This document shows, in pieces, positions 22,683 to 30,565 of a stretch of DNA of 33,011 bases. Numbering within the stretch: position 1 is the stretch's first letter; each line of letters begins with the position of its first letter. The notes beneath the pieces are model-generated. The model was given only the letters and a program-made list of their open reading frames with translations, made no database searches and was not told where the DNA came from. The DNA is from JBCDGZ01 sp038750655 (GTDB taxonomy: Bacteria > Bacteroidota > Bacteroidia > Chitinophagales > Saprospiraceae): contig JBCDGZ010000092.1 in NCBI GenBank assembly GCA_038750655.1, positions 1 through 33,011 of the forward strand, written 5' to 3'. The position numbers and the translations under genes are program-made.

Positions 22683-24152
22683 ATGAAAGTCGTTTTTACA
22701 CATGCTTACTTTCTAAATGCTGATCCCAAAGAACAGGCCATCAACAAGCCCTATCCTCCTTTGGGACTTCTGTATTTGAGTGCTTGGCTGGAGCAAAACG
22801 GCTACGATAACGACATCTTCGATTCTACTTTCTCTTCCTTCGAGTCACAACAACAATTTTTGCTGGATAAACAACCCGACGTCATCGCCATTTATACCAA
22901 TCTGATGACTAAGCTAGGGGTGGTGGATTTAGTGAAATTCATCCGCTCGCAGCCTAGCCTGGCACAAAGCTTAGTGGTTATTGGCGGACCGGATGTCACT
23001 TACAATATTGAAAACTATCTGGGCCTTGGTGCTGACGCCATCGTTATCGGCGAAGGCGAACAAACGATGCTGGAGCTGGTGCAAGCCTGCGACAATGGCC
23101 TACGCCCCCAATTTGGCCATATCCCCGGCCTGGCCTATCGCGACGCGGATGGCCACATCATTCGTACCGTCAAGCGGAGTCACCTCCGGGCCGTCGACGA
23201 GCTGCCCATGCCTAACCGGCACAAAATCGACCTGCATAAATACCTCGATATTTGGAAAACCCATCACGGGCGCAGCTCCATCTCTGTGAGTACGCAGCGA
23301 GGGTGCCCCTATACCTGCCGCTGGTGCAGTACCGCTGTGTATGGCCAATCCTACCGGCGGCGCAGCCCGGCCATGGTCGCCGAAGAGCTGGCCTTTCTAA
23401 AGGCGGAATACAATCCCGACCAACTCTGGTTCGTCGACGATGTTTTTACGGTCAGTCATAAGTGGCTGGCGGGACTGCGCGATGAACTGCAAAAGCGGAA
23501 TGTTCGCATCCCCTTTGAGTGCATTACCCGCGCCGAGCGAATGAATGAGGAGGTCATCCAGATGCTGGACGACTGCGGTTGCTTTAGGGTTTGGATTGGA
23601 GCAGAAAGTGGCTCGCAGCGTATACTGGATGCGATGGATCGCCGCGTTGATGCCGAACAGGTGCAAAAGATGATCGTCGCCACCCGCGCCAAAGGCATCG
23701 AGACGGGTACTTTCATCATGCTGGGTTATCCGGGCGAGACGGAAGAAGATATTCACCTAACTCTAGAGCATCTTCGCAAGTCTAATCCCGATCTCTTTAC
23801 GATTACCATCGCCTATCCCATCAAAGGGACGGGACTTTATGAGGAAGTGGAAGAAAAACGCCTGCAGGAATTGGATTGGACGAAAAGTACGGATCGCGAT
23901 TTTGATTTTGAGCGCAGCTATCCGCGTCCTTATTACGACTATGCCGTGCGTTGGGTCGTTAACGGATTACTGCTGCATAAGGCTCGTCTGAATCCTGAGA
24001 GCAGTTTGGTGCAGCGTTTGAAGCTGGAACTGAAGATGCGTGCAGCGCGAGCGGGGATGTGGTGGTATCGCAATTTTGGTAAAAAACGAAAAGCTATTGG
24101 AATTTCTAAACCCATTTCCGACTCAGCAACAAGTCTGCTACCTGACGCCTGA
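22683..24152 (+). CDS. B12-binding-type radical SAM protein, module 2
   Basis: A 489-aa radical SAM enzyme closely related in layout to module 1. The N-terminal B12-binding-type domain covers about 1-140 (YPPLGLLYLSAWLEQNGYDNDIFDS, LVVIGGPDVTYN, ADAIVIGEGEQTMLELV). The 4Fe-4S motif is Cys208-x3-Cys212-x2-Cys215 (RGCPYTCRWC). Barrel elements are VWIGAESGSQRILDAMDRR and GTFIMLGYPGETEEDI. The C-terminal 90 residues are basic. A TTG-N20-TATTTTTA promoter-like pair (about 22648-22678) ends only 4 bp before the ATG, so a near-leaderless transcript is possible. It heads an operon of five genes: methyltransferase, GT39-like, GNAT-like and GT4 follow with overlaps or short gaps. The reaction is unknown; methylation or another radical change of a lipid or sugar is inferred. 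Confidence 0.92.
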   Translation: MKVVFTHAYFLNADPKEQAINKPYPPLGLLYLSAWLEQNGYDNDIFDSTFSSFESQQQFLLDKQPDVIAIYTNLMTKLGVVDLVKFIRSQPSLAQSLVVIGGPDVTYNIENYLGLGADAIVIGEGEQTMLELVQACDNGLRPQFGHIPGLAYRDADGHIIRTVKRSHLRAVDELPMPNRHKIDLHKYLDIWKTHHGRSSISVSTQRGCPYTCRWCSTAVYGQSYRRRSPAMVAEELAFLKAEYNPDQLWFVDDVFTVSHKWLAGLRDELQKRNVRIPFECITRAERMNEEVIQMLDDCGCFRVWIGAESGSQRILDAMDRRVDAEQVQKMIVATRAKGIETGTFIMLGYPGETEEDIHLTLEHLRKSNPDLFTITIAYPIKGTGLYEEVEEKRLQELDWTKSTDRDFDFERSYPRPYYDYAVRWVVNGLLLHKARLNPESSLVQRLKLELKMRAARAGMWWYRNFGKKRKAIGISKPISDSATSLLPDA

Positions 24153-24870
24153 ACAGGCAGACTTTGAATCCTGCTATTTGCAAATCCGCCACCTGGAAGG
24201 CCGGGTCTACTCGGACGACTTGGTGCATCAGCTGCCTTATGTTCCGGCCAATCATCCACAAGCCAAGGAATGGGGACTGCGCCACGAGGCCACCGAAAAA
24301 ATCATCGAATACATCCAACAAAAGAAGGCCACTAAAGTGCTGGATTTGGGTTGCGGAAACGGTTGGTTTACCCACCGCTTGGCCGAGCAAACCGAGGCTA
24401 CTGTACTTGGAGTGGATGTCAATAAGACAGAGCTGGAGCAGGCGGCTCGATTGTTTACGACGGAGCGATGTCGGTTTGTTTATGGGGATATTTTTGCCGG
24501 AGATTGGCCGGAGACCTACTTCGATATAATCATTTTAAATAGCTGTGTACAATACTTTGGTAATTTAGATCGCCTGTTGAGAACGCTGCTGCGAATGATC
24601 CAACCTTCGGGAGAAATTCATATTATTGATAGTCCTTTCTACGCCCAATCGGAGCTGCCGCAGGCGCAGAAGCGCAGTCGACAGTACTACCTTAAACAAG
24701 GGGTAGAAGGCATGATTGATCATTACCACCACCACAGCTGGGAATCGCTATCGCCCTACTGCCATCGCATCCTCTACCATCCTCGGCTGTGGCGCAACCG
24801 GCTGCGGCGCAAGCTCTCCGGCCGGGCCTCCCCCTTCCCCTGGATTGCAATTCAACATCCCGCGCTATGA
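24040..24870 (+). CDS. Class I SAM-dependent methyltransferase, module 2
   Basis: A methyltransferase of 276 aa if it starts at the ATG 24040, which overlaps the radical SAM gene by 113 bp. A TTG at 24076 (VKNEKLLEFLNPF) is a shorter alternative, and residues before it look unlike protein homologues. Motif I is VLDLGCGNGWFTHRLAE, followed by VLGVDVNKTELEQAARL, the FDIIILNSCVQYFGNLDRLL strand and IQPSGEIHIIDSPFY. The N-terminal 80 residues have a compact CYLTPEQADFESCYLQIRHLEGRVYSDD segment of unknown role. The last bases overlap the GT39-like start by ATGA. Pairing with the upstream radical SAM enzyme repeats the arrangement of modules 1 and 3. Confidence 0.85.
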   Translation: MQRERGCGGIAILVKNEKLLEFLNPFPTQQQVCYLTPEQADFESCYLQIRHLEGRVYSDDLVHQLPYVPANHPQAKEWGLRHEATEKIIEYIQQKKATKVLDLGCGNGWFTHRLAEQTEATVLGVDVNKTELEQAARLFTTERCRFVYGDIFAGDWPETYFDIIILNSCVQYFGNLDRLLRTLLRMIQPSGEIHIIDSPFYAQSELPQAQKRSRQYYLKQGVEGMIDHYHHHSWESLSPYCHRILYHPRLWRNRLRRKLSGRASPFPWIAIQHPAL

Positions 24871-26306
24871 GCAAGCGCAGCTTTCTAATCTCTGCCCTGC
24901 TCTTACTCGCCCTTCGGGCCTTCCACCTCGGCCCTGCTATTGACCTGCCCCACGATTGGCGGCAATGCGACACGGCCTATTACATCTGGGATTTTTTCCT
25001 CAACGGTATTGACCTCCTCCACCCCGCCGTTTGCTGGATGGGCGGGCACGAAACCGTGGCCCTGGAATTTCCGCTGCCGGAGGCAATAGTCGCCCTGGCT
25101 TACCAGCTATTCGGTGAGTCGCTGCTGCTGGCACGACTGATCTTCCTCACCTTTTTTGCCGGAGCAGTCTACTTTTTCTACCGCTGCATCCAACTGCTCT
25201 TTGGCCAGCAACTAGCCCAACTCAGCACGCTCGCTTATCTGGTGCTTCCCCTCGGGCTGTTCTACTCCCGAGCCATACACATCGATTTTTCGGCCCTACT
25301 TTTCGCTCATGCCATGCTCTTTTATTACCTCAAAAGCATTCAAACGAAAAGCTATGCCTATCTCCTGCTGAGCAGCATGCTGGCCATTCCCGCCTTTCTC
25401 ATCAAGGCCCCCTACGTGTTCTACCTGGCACTCCCCATGCTCGGTTTTGTGCTCCAACAACGGCGCTTTGTTTGGCTCCTCAAAGGGGCAATCGTTTTTG
25501 CGGTTCCGGTCGGTATTTTTCTCCTTTGGCAAAACCACGTCTACCAGATCAACTCCGCTGCTCCCGACTGGAATTACATCCTCCACTACCGCAAGTTCGA
25601 CAACAATGCCCACTGGTACTTCGGCAGTTTCGAGCTGCGCCTGTCCCTCTATCGCTGGTGGGTCTTGCTGCAACGAGGCATTTTTGAAGTCGTAGGAATT
25701 GGTGGCTGGCTATTTTTTTTGTGGGGCTTTTGGAAGATCAAAAATTTCTGGCGACATTCTTTCGTTGGATTGTGGATACTAGGCTTGGCTGGCTATGTGC
25801 TGATCTTTTTCAATCTAAACGTCATTCACAATTATTACCAACTACCCTTACTAGCCCCAGCGGCCCTAATCATCGCTTATGGCTTACAGCAGCTCCAAGC
25901 TTGGAAAGCCAACTGGCTTTGGCCCGCGCTCTGCCTCTTGATTGGCTTGAATGTCGTAGCAGCAGAACAACAGTATTATCAGGTCCCTGATCTTGAAATC
26001 AAGATTGGTAAGCAAATTCGAGACCATACGCCTGCAGAGGCCCTGGTCATTGTAAGCTATAAAAAGATGGACTGCCGCAATCCCAGAATTCTCTATCGCG
26101 CTCGCCGCAGGGGCTGGTCGATCGAAGAACTGGCCATAAAAGCGGAAGTCATTGAGCGATTACAGCAGGAAGAAGGAGCCAGTCATTGGGCTTATATTGG
26201 TGAAGAAGCACCAGCCTTGCTGAACAAAGCTGCTCTTTCGTCCGTCAATTTTAAGACGATCCCTCTAAACAATAGCAAGGAGTCCTTATTTTTACTCCAA
26301 TTCTAA
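24867..26306 (+). CDS. GT39-like (ArnT/PMT-type) polytopic glycosyltransferase
   Basis: A 479-aa membrane protein with about ten helices. The first loop after helix 1 carries PHDWRQCDTAYYIWDF, with the acidic residues that serve as catalytic base in GT-C enzymes of the ArnT/PMT group, then EFPLPEAIVALAYQLFGES, typical of the family. Such enzymes move a sugar from a polyprenyl-phosphate donor to lipid, protein or glycan on the outer side of the inner membrane. I chose the ATG at 24867 because it overlaps the methyltransferase stop (ATGA) and gives a clean first helix (MSKRSFLISALLLLAL); the upstream ATG at 24789 would add 26 residues read from the methyltransferase gene in another frame. The acceptor is unknown. 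Confidence 0.87.
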   Translation: MSKRSFLISALLLLALRAFHLGPAIDLPHDWRQCDTAYYIWDFFLNGIDLLHPAVCWMGGHETVALEFPLPEAIVALAYQLFGESLLLARLIFLTFFAGAVYFFYRCIQLLFGQQLAQLSTLAYLVLPLGLFYSRAIHIDFSALLFAHAMLFYYLKSIQTKSYAYLLLSSMLAIPAFLIKAPYVFYLALPMLGFVLQQRRFVWLLKGAIVFAVPVGIFLLWQNHVYQINSAAPDWNYILHYRKFDNNAHWYFGSFELRLSLYRWWVLLQRGIFEVVGIGGWLFFLWGFWKIKNFWRHSFVGLWILGLAGYVLIFFNLNVIHNYYQLPLLAPAALIIAYGLQQLQAWKANWLWPALCLLIGLNVVAAEQQYYQVPDLEIKIGKQIRDHTPAEALVIVSYKKMDCRNPRILYRARRRGWSIEELAIKAEVIERLQQEEGASHWAYIGEEAPALLNKAALSSVNFKTIPLNNSKESLFLLQF

Positions 26307-26320
26307 CTGTAATCTACCTC

Positions 26321-26827
26321 ATGGAAGTACACATCCAGCGATTGAATGCCGCCCGGCTTCCTGATCTGTTTTACCTGGCCCAGCAACTAGGTCATCCATC
26401 TCCTCACTTTCAGGACTTGGAGCAACGCTATGCGGCACCCCAAGTCGTCCCTAACTACTTGGGCTACCTGGCTTACGACCAGCAGCAGCCTGTTGCCTTT
26501 TGCGGAGCCATCGCCCAGCAATTGGATACTCCCGAGGGCAGCCTCCAGGCCGCACAATTTAAAGACCTCTTGGTAGTCAAAAAATGGGAAGAAGGGCGAT
26601 TACTCAAACGACTGGCTCGACGAGTAGAACTACTTTGCCTTTCCCATGCGCTAACTATTCACTACGCAATCGCGGATAAGGCGGTACAATTGTGGTTAAA
26701 AGAACAAATGGGCTGGCAGTATCTTCCCGGCTGGGAATCTTCCTCCGAAGAAGTCTATATGGGCATTAGTTTTGATGCTGCTATCCAACCAGAGCAATTC
26801 ATCTTTGCCTTGAACTCCATGTCATGA
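26321..26827 (+). CDS. GNAT-like acyltransferase fold protein
   Basis: A 168-aa soluble protein. The order of elements fits a GNAT fold: an N-terminal helix (LPDLFYLAQQLGH), a strand pair LGYLAYDQQQPVAFCGAIAQQ, the central QFKDLLVVKKWEEGRLLKRLARRVELL (usual acetyl-CoA loop then helix), and a terminal helix-strand AVQLWLKEQMGWQYLPGWE. The acetyl-CoA loop lacks a clear QxxGxG/A signature, so the call is weak and it may bind another acyl donor. It lies 14 nt after the GT39-like gene and overlaps the next GT4 gene by ATGA, so it belongs to the same operon. N- or O-acylation of a sugar is a plausible role (inference). Confidence 0.55.
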   Translation: MEVHIQRLNAARLPDLFYLAQQLGHPSPHFQDLEQRYAAPQVVPNYLGYLAYDQQQPVAFCGAIAQQLDTPEGSLQAAQFKDLLVVKKWEEGRLLKRLARRVELLCLSHALTIHYAIADKAVQLWLKEQMGWQYLPGWESSSEEVYMGISFDAAIQPEQFIFALNSMS

Positions 26828-27876
26828 AGCACCTTCTTCTCCTCACTCCCGGCTTCGCCGCCGATGAACAGGATAGCCGCTGCATTCCTCCTCTCCAACT
26901 CTTTGTACAGCAACTACAGGAACAGGGGCGAGTGAAAGTCAGTCTGATCAGTCTGCACTACCCCTTCAAGCGGGAGGCAGCGCAGTGGCGAGGAGTGGAT
27001 GTATACAGCTGCTACAGCCAAGGGCCATTCAGCCGCCTGCGCATCTGGTGGCAAGCTTATCGCTGGATGAAAAAGATCCACCGGGAGGAGCCCATTCATC
27101 TTATCCACAGCTTTTGGCTCACCGATGCGGCCTGGCTAGGACAGCGCATGAGCCGACGGCTAAATGTCCCACACTGGATCACCTTGATGGGGCAGGATGT
27201 ACGCCCTTCCAACCGCTATCTGCGCCTACTTCCGCCTGCGAAAGTCAATACCATCGCCCTTTCCCCCTTTCACCACCAACGGCTCCTTAAAACCACCAGC
27301 CAGCCAGCTAAAGCCCTTATCCCCTGGGGCATCGCAGCGGCGGATTGCCCGGCTCCCAAAGCTACCAAAACCATCGATCTATTGGGCGTTGGTAATTTAA
27401 TTGGACTGAAAGATTACGCGACCTTCATCCGACTGCTGGATCGATTGCGAGAACAGCATCCCCACCTCCGCGCTTGCATTGTGGGCGACGGGCCGCTGCG
27501 CACCTCGCTACAACAGCAGGCAAAGGCCGCTGACTTAGAGGAACACCTGCAATTTACCGGCTACCTACCCAGGGCCAAAGTGCTGGACCTTATGGCCCAA
27601 AGTCGAGTGCTCCTGCATCCTTCGACCTTCGAATCTTTCGGTTATATCTTTCTGGAAGCCCTAGCCTGTGGGATGAGCGTCGTCTCCCGGCCTGTCGGCA
27701 TCGCTGAGGCGGGGAGCCGCTGGCGCCTCGCCGATGATGAGCAAGGACTCTACACTGCCCTGCTCGAAGCCCTGGCCGAAGCCCCTCATCAAGACCCCGT
27801 CTTTCCCCATCCCATCGAGGCCACCATGCAAGCCTATCACGAACTTTACGATCAATCCATCAACATTTCTCGGTAA
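26824..27876 (+). CDS. Glycosyltransferase family 4 (GT-B)
   Basis: A 350-aa GT-B fold transferase. The N-terminal domain opens with KHLLLLTPGFAADEQDSR and contains IHLIHSFWLTDAAWLGQRM and WITLMGQDVRPSN. The nucleotide-sugar domain has IDLLGVGNLIGLKDYATFIRLL, CIVGDGPLRTSLQQQAK, LQFTGYLPRAKVLDLMAQS and the E-x7-E motif in HPSTFESFGYIFLEALACG. This is a retaining transferase of the GT4 group that uses NDP-sugars in the cytoplasm. It is the last gene of the five-gene operon headed by radical SAM module 2 and overlaps the previous gene by ATGA. Its 3' end overlaps the end of the opposite GT4 gene by 25 bp. Donor and linkage are unknown. Confidence 0.9.
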   Translation: MKHLLLLTPGFAADEQDSRCIPPLQLFVQQLQEQGRVKVSLISLHYPFKREAAQWRGVDVYSCYSQGPFSRLRIWWQAYRWMKKIHREEPIHLIHSFWLTDAAWLGQRMSRRLNVPHWITLMGQDVRPSNRYLRLLPPAKVNTIALSPFHHQRLLKTTSQPAKALIPWGIAAADCPAPKATKTIDLLGVGNLIGLKDYATFIRLLDRLREQHPHLRACIVGDGPLRTSLQQQAKAADLEEHLQFTGYLPRAKVLDLMAQSRVLLHPSTFESFGYIFLEALACGMSVVSRPVGIAEAGSRWRLADDEQGLYTALLEALAEAPHQDPVFPHPIEATMQAYHELYDQSINISR

Positions 27877-28973
27877 TAGGTGATCATCTTTTGGGACAGT
27901 GCTGGATAACTCAATTCTTTTTGGAAGAACTGGCGGGCGCGGGCGGAGGCCTCCGCCCAGGGTTGTTCAAGCACCTCGTCAATAGCGGCAGACAGCGCCG
28001 GGACGTCCCCGCAGGGCCACAGGGCACCAATACGCCCATTATCGGTCAACATCCGAAAAGCGGCAATGTCGGTGACGATGGGAACACAGCCGCAGGCAAT
28101 GGCCTCCATCGCGGAGTAGGCGGAGCCTTCTCGGTGGCTACCCAAGATAAAATAATGGGCGCTGTTGTAATAGGCCGGGAGGGCGGAACGCTCCATCGCG
28201 CCAAGCATTTGTACGGCCCCGGATAAGGCCGTTGAAGAGGCAATACGCTGTCGGATACTTTTGATCATATCATCATAGCGGTAGATCATGTAGAGCCGAG
28301 CCTGCGGCCGTTTCGACAGCAGGCCTTCAAAGGCACTGAGGATGGTCATTGGGTCTTTGTTGGCGTTGAGGTTGCCGACCCAGAGGAAAATGGGATCGCC
28401 GTGGAGCCCGCTTTGCTGTTGGGCGGCGGCGCGGGGCTGGGGCTCGAAGTGGGTGGAGGCTTCGATGAGGTAGCGGAGTTTGTCGGCGGGAAGGAGTTGG
28501 TGTTTTAGCCAAAGTTGTTCTTGGCCTCGGGCGGGGAGGAGGAAGCGACTAACTTGGGGAAAGATTCGTTTTTGTAAGAGCCGTCGCAGGGCGTAGCTGG
28601 GCGGTTCGGCGTGATTTTGTAGTAGGATGGGCTGTCGCCCGGCGATGACTTTGATGAGGTGTCGGAGTTGCAGGACTTTATTGAAATTGTGGCTGTGGAC
28701 GATGTCGGGTTGGAGGGTGGGGAGGTGCTGGTGAAGCCGATGGGGGATTTGCCAGAATTTCAGCCGGGGGCCGAAGGCGTCTTTGAGGAAATAATAGTCG
28801 ATGCCAGGCTGTGCGATGTGGACATCTTCCTTAAATCGGATTATTGCACTAATTTTACAGCCGTTGTCCGCCAATACCTCACACCAGTCGGTCAGACTGA
28901 AATAGTCTTTCAGCAAGTCAGCTGGTTCGTTGAAATGTGCCAGGTATTCGTAAACAACAAAACAGATATGCAT
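27852..28973 (-). CDS. Glycosyltransferase family 4 (GT-B), opposite strand
   Basis: A 373-aa GT-B transferase. The N-terminus is MHICFVVYEYLAHFNEPADLLKD, with PDIVHSHNFNKVLQLRHLI in the acceptor domain. The donor domain shows IFLWVGNLNANKDPMTILSAFEGLL, LYMIYRYDDMIKSIRQR, VQMLGAMERSALPAYYNSAHYFI and E-x7-E in GSHREGSAYSAMEAIACGCVPI. It differs clearly from the neighbour GT4 and probably adds another residue. Its start codon is 3 bp from, or overlapping with, the start of the divergent sulfotransferase (ATGCAT at 28968-28973), so regulatory DNA must lie within a coding region. The 3' end overlaps the convergent GT4 gene by 25 bp. Confidence 0.9.
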   Translation of the reverse strand: MHICFVVYEYLAHFNEPADLLKDYFSLTDWCEVLADNGCKISAIIRFKEDVHIAQPGIDYYFLKDAFGPRLKFWQIPHRLHQHLPTLQPDIVHSHNFNKVLQLRHLIKVIAGRQPILLQNHAEPPSYALRRLLQKRIFPQVSRFLLPARGQEQLWLKHQLLPADKLRYLIEASTHFEPQPRAAAQQQSGLHGDPIFLWVGNLNANKDPMTILSAFEGLLSKRPQARLYMIYRYDDMIKSIRQRIASSTALSGAVQMLGAMERSALPAYYNSAHYFILGSHREGSAYSAMEAIACGCVPIVTDIAAFRMLTDNGRIGALWPCGDVPALSAAIDEVLEQPWAEASARARQFFQKELSYPALSQKMITYYREMLMD

Positions 28974-28976
28974 CGA

Positions 28977-29789
28977 ATGAATTTATTTTCGCTAAAGGTA
29001 GGACTTTATGATGCAAAATGTCGGGCTTTGAAATACACCCGTTGGCTTAAACGCCCTTTTGCTAAAGCAGTTGCGCCGCAGTACGTTTTTGTGCTGTGTC
29101 CGCCCTACTGTGGCTCGACCTTGATGCACGAAATGCTGTGCAGTTCTCCGGCTGTCAGCGCCAATAATCTCTTCGGCACCCGTGAGGGCCAGAGCCTGCC
29201 GGAGTACCGCCGACTGATCGACTATCGTCGTCGCTGGGAAGAGGGCTACGCCTACCCTTGGCCCATCATCAAAAAGATTTGGCAACAGTACTGGGACCAC
29301 TCCAAGCCTTTGTTGCTAGACAAAAGCCCTCCCAATCTTATTCGGACCGCTGCACTGAGTCAACACTTTTCTCCCTTCTATTTCATCATAATGGTTCGCA
29401 ATCCCTACGTCCACTGCGAAGGGCTAATGCGCCGTGACAAGATGAGTCCTCAAGCCGCCGCAGCACTCAGCCTCCTTTGCCTGCGGCACCAAAGACACAA
29501 TTTACAACAACATCCCCAAAACAGCCTGCTGATCCGCTACGAAGACCTCACCGAGCATCCCCAGAAAGCACAACGCCAACTACTGGAATTTCTCCCCCAA
29601 CTTAAAACCATCAAGGTTGACCAAACCTTTAAAGCCCATAATCAACAAGGAAAACCTTCGAAGATCAAAAATATGAATGCCGGAAAACTTGAGCGGCTAC
29701 AACCGGGACAACTTGAGCGTATTAATGCGATTTTGGGTAGAGAAAAAAATCTTCTTGCCTATTTTAATTATGATTTCTATAACAGCTGA
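28977..29789 (+). CDS. Sulfotransferase-family protein
   Basis: A 270-aa PAPS-type sulfotransferase. The 5'-phosphosulfate loop is visible in VFVLCPPYCGSTLMHEMLCSSP, with Gly-Ser-Thr in place of the more usual SGTT, and the 3'-phosphate motif in FYFIIMVRNPYVHCEGLMRR. LLIRYEDLTEHPQKAQRQLLEFL is typical of the family. It would transfer sulfate from PAPS to a sugar or lipid hydroxyl. I place the start at ATG 28977 (MNLFSLKVG); ATG 28968 is also possible. The long open frame upstream to 28659 is antisense to the GT4 gene and is not part of this protein. Sulfation suits a surface polysaccharide of a marine or saline bacterium (inference). Confidence 0.85.
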   Translation: MNLFSLKVGLYDAKCRALKYTRWLKRPFAKAVAPQYVFVLCPPYCGSTLMHEMLCSSPAVSANNLFGTREGQSLPEYRRLIDYRRRWEEGYAYPWPIIKKIWQQYWDHSKPLLLDKSPPNLIRTAALSQHFSPFYFIIMVRNPYVHCEGLMRRDKMSPQAAAALSLLCLRHQRHNLQQHPQNSLLIRYEDLTEHPQKAQRQLLEFLPQLKTIKVDQTFKAHNQQGKPSKIKNMNAGKLERLQPGQLERINAILGREKNLLAYFNYDFYNS

Positions 29790-29826
29790 TTCAAAAGTAA
29801 AACAATGCCTTTTCAAATCATTTGTC

Positions 29827-29834
29827 TACCTTTA
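29827..29834 (+). promoter_or_regulatory. Candidate -7 box for the small outer-membrane protein gene
   Basis: TACCTTTA, a TAnnTTTR-type box, lies 50 bp before the ATG at 29885 within the 95-bp gap after the sulfotransferase gene. A -33 element is not clear. Confidence 0.3.
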
Positions 29835-29884
29835 AAGATGTAGTCTATTGATAACTCCGTTTTTTTATTAAAATCTAAATACAT

Positions 29885-30397
29885 ATGAAAACTTTATTAC
29901 CCTTTGTACTCGCCTTCTTTTCTTTTTTCCTTTTGCAAGCCCAAGAAGAAGATACGCCAAGACTTACTAAAGGCTCCTTTATGATCGAAACAGGCTACAA
30001 CGTAGTTGGGGGAATTTCTTCCGGCTCTGGCTTCAATCTCATCAGCGGTGAAGGGACGACCATTCTTAGCTTTGGCGGAGATTTCGGTTATTTTGTTGCT
30101 GATAACTTCGCCTTGAAATTCCGGCTCTCCCTACTGGGGCTTTTTGATGATTTTGATGATGAATCCCTTACAATTATATCGGTTGGTGGCAAGTATTATC
30201 TCGCAGGCCAGGTGCCTCTTGAAGCATCAATAGGTGTTATATCTGGGTTTGGAGCTACCGAACTTTTAGGGAATATTCTGGTGGGGTACGCGATTCCCCT
30301 GGCCAAAAATATCAACTTGGAGCCTTCTGTTGGTCTAATACTTAGTGATGGAGATTCCCTTTTCAATGCCAAAATTCCATTCGTCTTGTTTTTCTAG
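29885..30397 (+). CDS. Small outer-membrane beta-barrel protein
   Basis: A 170-aa protein with a classical signal peptide (MKTLLPFVLAFFSFFLLQAQ, cleavage near residue 20). The mature part consists of alternating-residue beta strands with turns (FMIETGYNVVGG, SFGGDFGYFVADNFALKFRLSLLGLF, IISVGGKYYLAGQVPLEASIGVISGFG, LEPSVGLILS), enough for an eight-stranded barrel. The chain ends FVLFF with the terminal Phe recognised by the BAM machinery. It is a short porin-family/OmpW-like protein of unknown role. It stands as a single gene with its own leader, between the sulfotransferase and the radical SAM 3 leader. Confidence 0.85.
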   Translation: MKTLLPFVLAFFSFFLLQAQEEDTPRLTKGSFMIETGYNVVGGISSGSGFNLISGEGTTILSFGGDFGYFVADNFALKFRLSLLGLFDDFDDESLTIISVGGKYYLAGQVPLEASIGVISGFGATELLGNILVGYAIPLAKNINLEPSVGLILSDGDSLFNAKIPFVLFF

Positions 30398-30423
30398 TCG
30401 CAGGATAGCATAATCGTCCCGCT

Positions 30424-30453
30424 GTCGATCTTAATTAAATGAAGATTGGCGAC
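30424..30453. other. Hairpin after the small outer-membrane protein gene
   Basis: GTCG-ATCTT pairs with AAGAT-(3-nt bulge)-CGAC around a 9-nt AT-rich loop, 27 nt after the stop codon. There is no T-run directly behind it, so it is only a possible transcription end or processing site. Confidence 0.3.
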
Positions 30454-30476
30454 TAACAGGTATCATTTTTGATAAT

Positions 30477-30565
30477 ATGTTGCTATTGAAAGCAGTCATT
30501 TGGGCATTCTTTTCAGGATTTCCGTATTTTTGAGCTGCCCAAAATACGAATCCCAATAGCAACAT
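30477..30565 (+). promoter_or_regulatory. Structured leader of radical SAM 3: alternative hairpins, start codon in a stem
   Basis: Three pairings are visible. Stem A: ATGTTGCTATTG (30477-30488) with CAATAGCAACAT (30554-30565), a perfect 12-bp inverted repeat whose right arm includes the A and T of the ATG at 30564. Stem B: TTTGGGCA (30499-30506) with TGCCCAAA (30536-30543). Stem C: CGTATTTT (30523-30530) with AAAATACG (30541-30548). B and C share bases 30541-30543 and interlock, so they exclude each other, as in switch-type leaders. No cobalamin-riboswitch or other known class signature is seen. An operator or a small element with inverted ends is an alternative reading. Confidence 0.5.

Noticed and set aside
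24789..24866. N-terminal extension of the GT39-like protein
   Set aside because: It is read from the methyltransferase C-terminal region in another frame; the ATG at 24867 overlaps the stop as ATGA and directly begins the first helix.
28659..28967. N-terminal extension of the sulfotransferase
   Set aside because: It is antisense to the well-supported GT4 gene, shows no sulfotransferase sequence and has GT4-mirrored composition; the protein starts at 28968 or 28977.
30477..30565. MITE-like element with 12-bp terminal inverted repeats
   Set aside because: No target-site duplication flanks it, the right end is the start codon of an intact gene, and alternative internal pairings fit a leader better. 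Not fully excluded.
30477..30565. Cobalamin riboswitch for the B12-type radical SAM gene
   Set aside because: It is too short and lacks a B12-box-like conserved core.
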